From the NCBI GenBank assembly GCA_946629205.1, contig CAMOXP010000076.1, forward strand, positions 1 to 6,707: DNA of 6,707 bases. The letters run 5' to 3'. Positions 4,938 to 6,707 of the stretch are shown here, in pieces (positions within the stretch are counted from its first letter, which is position 1; every line of letters begins with the position of its first letter). Position numbers and translations under genes: made by a program. Origin of the DNA: an uncultured Bacillota bacterium. GTDB lineage: Bacteria > Bacillota > Clostridia > Peptostreptococcales > Anaerovoracaceae. The notes below the pieces were generated by a model, which searched no databases, had not been told where the DNA came from, and worked only from the letters and a program-made list of their open reading frames with translations.

Positions 4938-6056
4938 ATGATAGCAGTAATCGGCGGCGTACAGGTCGGCGTTGACGTCAGACTGATGCCGCCCAAACGA
5001 GATATGGAATTACAGAAGAAGCAGGACGAAGAAGCCCTGCGGCAGGCAGGGATCGATCCTGCTTCCGGAGCAGAGATGACCGCCGGCGGACAGAAACTGG
5101 AAGGCTTCAGCCAGTACTACGAGCGCACTATGCGCGCGCAGGCCAGCGAGAGCTACTGGGATAAGGTAGGGCTCTCCGGCAATCAGTTCGGCGGCTATGA
5201 CCCGGTAGTAGAAGACAACAAGACCGACATCCGCGTGAAGAACAGCGGTTGCGCGTTCCAGGTCGCCAAGCATCTGGCGGAAGACCACGGCGCAGAGGTC
5301 GCGTTTGTTTCTGTTGTGGGCGATGATGCTTTCGGACTCGCGGCGAAGTGCGAGCTCGAGCAGGCCGGCGTCGATATCAGCGCCATCAGAACGGTGCACG
5401 CGGCGACGCCTGTATCGGTGGAAATCCACAACATCATCGGGGAGCTGCAGTTCCTGCGGGAGAACACCGCCACGATGGATCTGCTGACGCCGGAGATGCT
5501 CGAAGAGTGTGCCGGCGTCCTGGAGCAGGCGGATGCGATCTTTGTCGACGGAACTGTTCCGGCGGCGACCCTTGATTTCATTTCAGAAAAGTACGCGGGC
5601 AAAAGCAGGATCTACTTCGATCCGGGCTCCATCGACGGAGGCGTACGGTTTGCTGAATCATCCATGAAGGCATACTGCGTCCTGCCGGGTCGTATGGAGG
5701 CCGAAGCGATGAGCGGGCAGCCGGTCCTCGGCATGGACCAGCTCATGTCCGCAGGGCAGGCGTTCGAAGACCGCGGCGTGGAGAAAGTGATCATCACATT
5801 GAAGGGCGGCGGCCTGTATTATAAGGAAGGACTTTCCTCAGGTCTGCTGAAACCGGACCGGAAGCTCACCTTCGCAGAGACACGCGGTGCAGGGGATGTG
5901 CTGGCCGCAGCCGTCGTTGCAGCGGCGGAAGGCGTCACGGCAGCGGGAGGCAGCGCGCCGGATGCAGAGGGGGGCGGCCTCGAAGAGGCTGCGGCAGCCG
6001 GCATGGAAGCAGCTGCAGAGTTCTTAAAGGATGTCATTGATGAGCGGCCGTACTGA
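4938..6056 (+). CDS. PfkB-family (ribokinase-like) kinase, pseudouridine-kinase-like, with N-terminal insertion
   Basis: The 372-residue protein (usual family length about 300-330) starts with the Rossmann-like strand I-A-V-I-G-G (2-7). It then has about 60 charged, predicted helical residues (about 18-80) not typical for the family. The core resumes with V-A-F-V-S-V-V-G-D-D-A-F-G, a D-P-G-S strand, V-L-P-G-R-M-E-A-E-A-M-S-G (the N/K-x-N-x-x-E-A-E region of PsuK/YeiC-type kinases) and the signature T-R-G-A-G-D (catalytic base D320). The expected D-T-x-G-A-G-D is E-T-R-G-A-G-D here. The N-terminal G-G-x-x-x-N-x-A substrate motif is replaced by S103-G-C-A-F-Q108-V-A. It likely phosphorylates a sugar or a nucleoside such as pseudouridine with ATP, but no pseudouridine glycosidase gene is seen in the window. 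The C-terminus has an Ala/Glu/Gly-rich insert. The only strong promoter upstream is the one of the small RNA, so expression may come from read-through of its terminator. Confidence 0.82.
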   Translation: MIAVIGGVQVGVDVRLMPPKRDMELQKKQDEEALRQAGIDPASGAEMTAGGQKLEGFSQYYERTMRAQASESYWDKVGLSGNQFGGYDPVVEDNKTDIRVKNSGCAFQVAKHLAEDHGAEVAFVSVVGDDAFGLAAKCELEQAGVDISAIRTVHAATPVSVEIHNIIGELQFLRENTATMDLLTPEMLEECAGVLEQADAIFVDGTVPAATLDFISEKYAGKSRIYFDPGSIDGGVRFAESSMKAYCVLPGRMEAEAMSGQPVLGMDQLMSAGQAFEDRGVEKVIITLKGGGLYYKEGLSSGLLKPDRKLTFAETRGAGDVLAAAVVAAAEGVTAAGGSAPDAEGGGLEEAAAAGMEAAAEFLKDVIDERPY

Positions 6057-6065
6057 TGCGGCGCA

Positions 6066-6076
6066 TATAATATAAT
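6066..6076 (+). promoter_or_regulatory. Possible -10 boxes before the LUD gene
   Basis: Two overlapping TATAAT hexamers (6066-6071 and 6071-6076) lie in the 49-bp gap before the LUD gene, but I see no matching -35 at 16-18 nt. They may be a weak promoter or just an AT-rich spacer in an operon with the PfkB gene. Confidence 0.3.
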
Positions 6077-6105
6077 AGTAAGGTGTTTCTTAGGAGGATA
6101 ACACA

Positions 6106-6707
6106 ATGGCAAAAACAGACAACTTAAGCAAAGGCAATAAAGTCAAGATCGATACGATCATCAAGAACCTCGAGAAGAGAGGTATGAAAGGTTACTATGC
6201 CGAGGACGGTGAGGAAGCGCTGAAGATGATCCTGGACATGATCCCAGAAGGGTCCTCTGTAGGAAGAGGCGGATCAGAGACCCTGAACCAGCTGGGCGTC
6301 TTCGACGAACTCAACAAAGGAAACTACACCACCTATGAACCGTTCAAGGAACCGGACCCGGAAAAGGGCAAGGCCATCCGGCGCGCCATCTTCTCCGCGG
6401 ACTTCATGCTGACCAGCGCCAATGCCATCACCCTTGAAGGAGAGATCGTCAACATCGACGGCACCGGCAACAGAGTCGCCCCGATCATCTGGGGACCGGA
6501 CAAGGTCATCTACGTCATCGGCGCCAACAAGATCGCAGCGGACGTGCACGCAGCCTATAAGAGAATCAAGTGCGACGCCTGTCCGCCGAACTGCATCCGC
6601 CTCGGCAAACAGACGCCATGCGCTCTGACAGGAAAATGCGGCAACTGCATGTCCCCGGGCAACACCGTATGCTGCCACCTGGTGACCACCAGATATTCCA
6701 GCATCCC
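6106..6707 (+). CDS. LUD-domain lactate-utilisation-type protein, 3' end outside window
   Basis: The frame is open from ATG 6106 to the window end (200 codons); relatives have about 210-220 residues, so only a few may be missing. TAGGAGG (6091-6097) is 8 nt before the ATG. It matches the LUD (DUF162, LutC/YkgG-like) proteins of Clostridia: V-G-R-G-G-S-E-T-L near residue 53, A-D-F-M-L-T-S-A-N-A-I-T, then G-E-I-V-N-I-D-G-T-G-N-R-V-A, then V-I-G-A-N-K-I. A cysteine-rich C-terminus follows: C-D-A-C-P-P-N-C, then C-A-L-T-G-K-C-G-N-C, then V-C-C-H. In Bacillus, LutC acts with LutA and LutB in L-lactate oxidation. Stand-alone LUD proteins like this one are common in anaerobes and their reaction is not settled. 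The cysteines suggest metal or Fe-S binding, by inference. Confidence 0.88.
   Translation, partial: MAKTDNLSKGNKVKIDTIIKNLEKRGMKGYYAEDGEEALKMILDMIPEGSSVGRGGSETLNQLGVFDELNKGNYTTYEPFKEPDPEKGKAIRRAIFSADFMLTSANAITLEGEIVNIDGTGNRVAPIIWGPDKVIYVIGANKIAADVHAAYKRIKCDACPPNCIRLGKQTPCALTGKCGNCMSPGNTVCCHLVTTRYSSI

Overview
The window looks like chromosomal DNA of a Clostridia-type Bacillota. The signs are strong AGGAGG-type ribosome sites, TTGACA/TATAAT promoters often carrying a TG-extended -10, a PC4/YdbC-type protein, a large TGS-plus-kinase nucleoside kinase and a cysteine-rich LUD protein. GC content looks close to 50%, which fits gut or rumen Clostridia such as Anaerovoracaceae or Lachnospiraceae. 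I cannot fix the genus from sequence alone.

Layout. 1-873 is the 3' part of a fold-type I PLP aminotransferase, overlapped by one base by an N-carbamoylputrescine amidase-like nitrilase (873-1754). Next comes a decayed NimA-type flavin-binding gene (1801-2150), with a good start and a good C-terminal half but the middle deleted and the frame shifted. A consensus promoter overlapping its stop drives a PC4/YdbC-like ssDNA-binding protein with an unusual basic-acidic tail (2245-2685), closed by an intrinsic terminator. A perfect 14-bp inverted repeat of REP/MITE type and an extended -10 lie directly in front of a 588-residue nucleoside/uridine kinase-like protein (2818-4584), which may be translated from a leaderless mRNA. 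After the apparently gene-free 4585-4937 come a divergent PfkB-family kinase (4938-6056) and a LUD-domain protein running off the end (6106-6707).

The most interesting region is 4585-4907. It encodes, on the minus strand, a hydrophobic peptide of 28-30 residues with a TM-like core and a C-terminal W-L-basic tail, behind a very strong Shine-Dalgarno. On the plus strand, from a back-to-back promoter, it encodes a small RNA of about 67 nt with its own terminator. The RNA carries two blocks copied from the antisense of the peptide mRNA. One block covers the SD/start region (27 of 31 positions, with two small gaps) and the other covers the 3' hairpin and its loop (19 of 20). This is the logic of a type I toxin-antitoxin of the Fst/par class, with pairing at the translation start plus terminator-loop kissing. 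Here, however, the two genes are divergent instead of convergent on a shared terminator. No such annotation comes from ORF calling, because the peptide is so small.

The metabolic genes suggest amine/amide nitrogen use (aminotransferase + amidase), nucleoside salvage (nucleoside kinase, PfkB kinase with pseudouridine-kinase-like features) and a lactate-utilisation-type protein. They do not form one obvious pathway.
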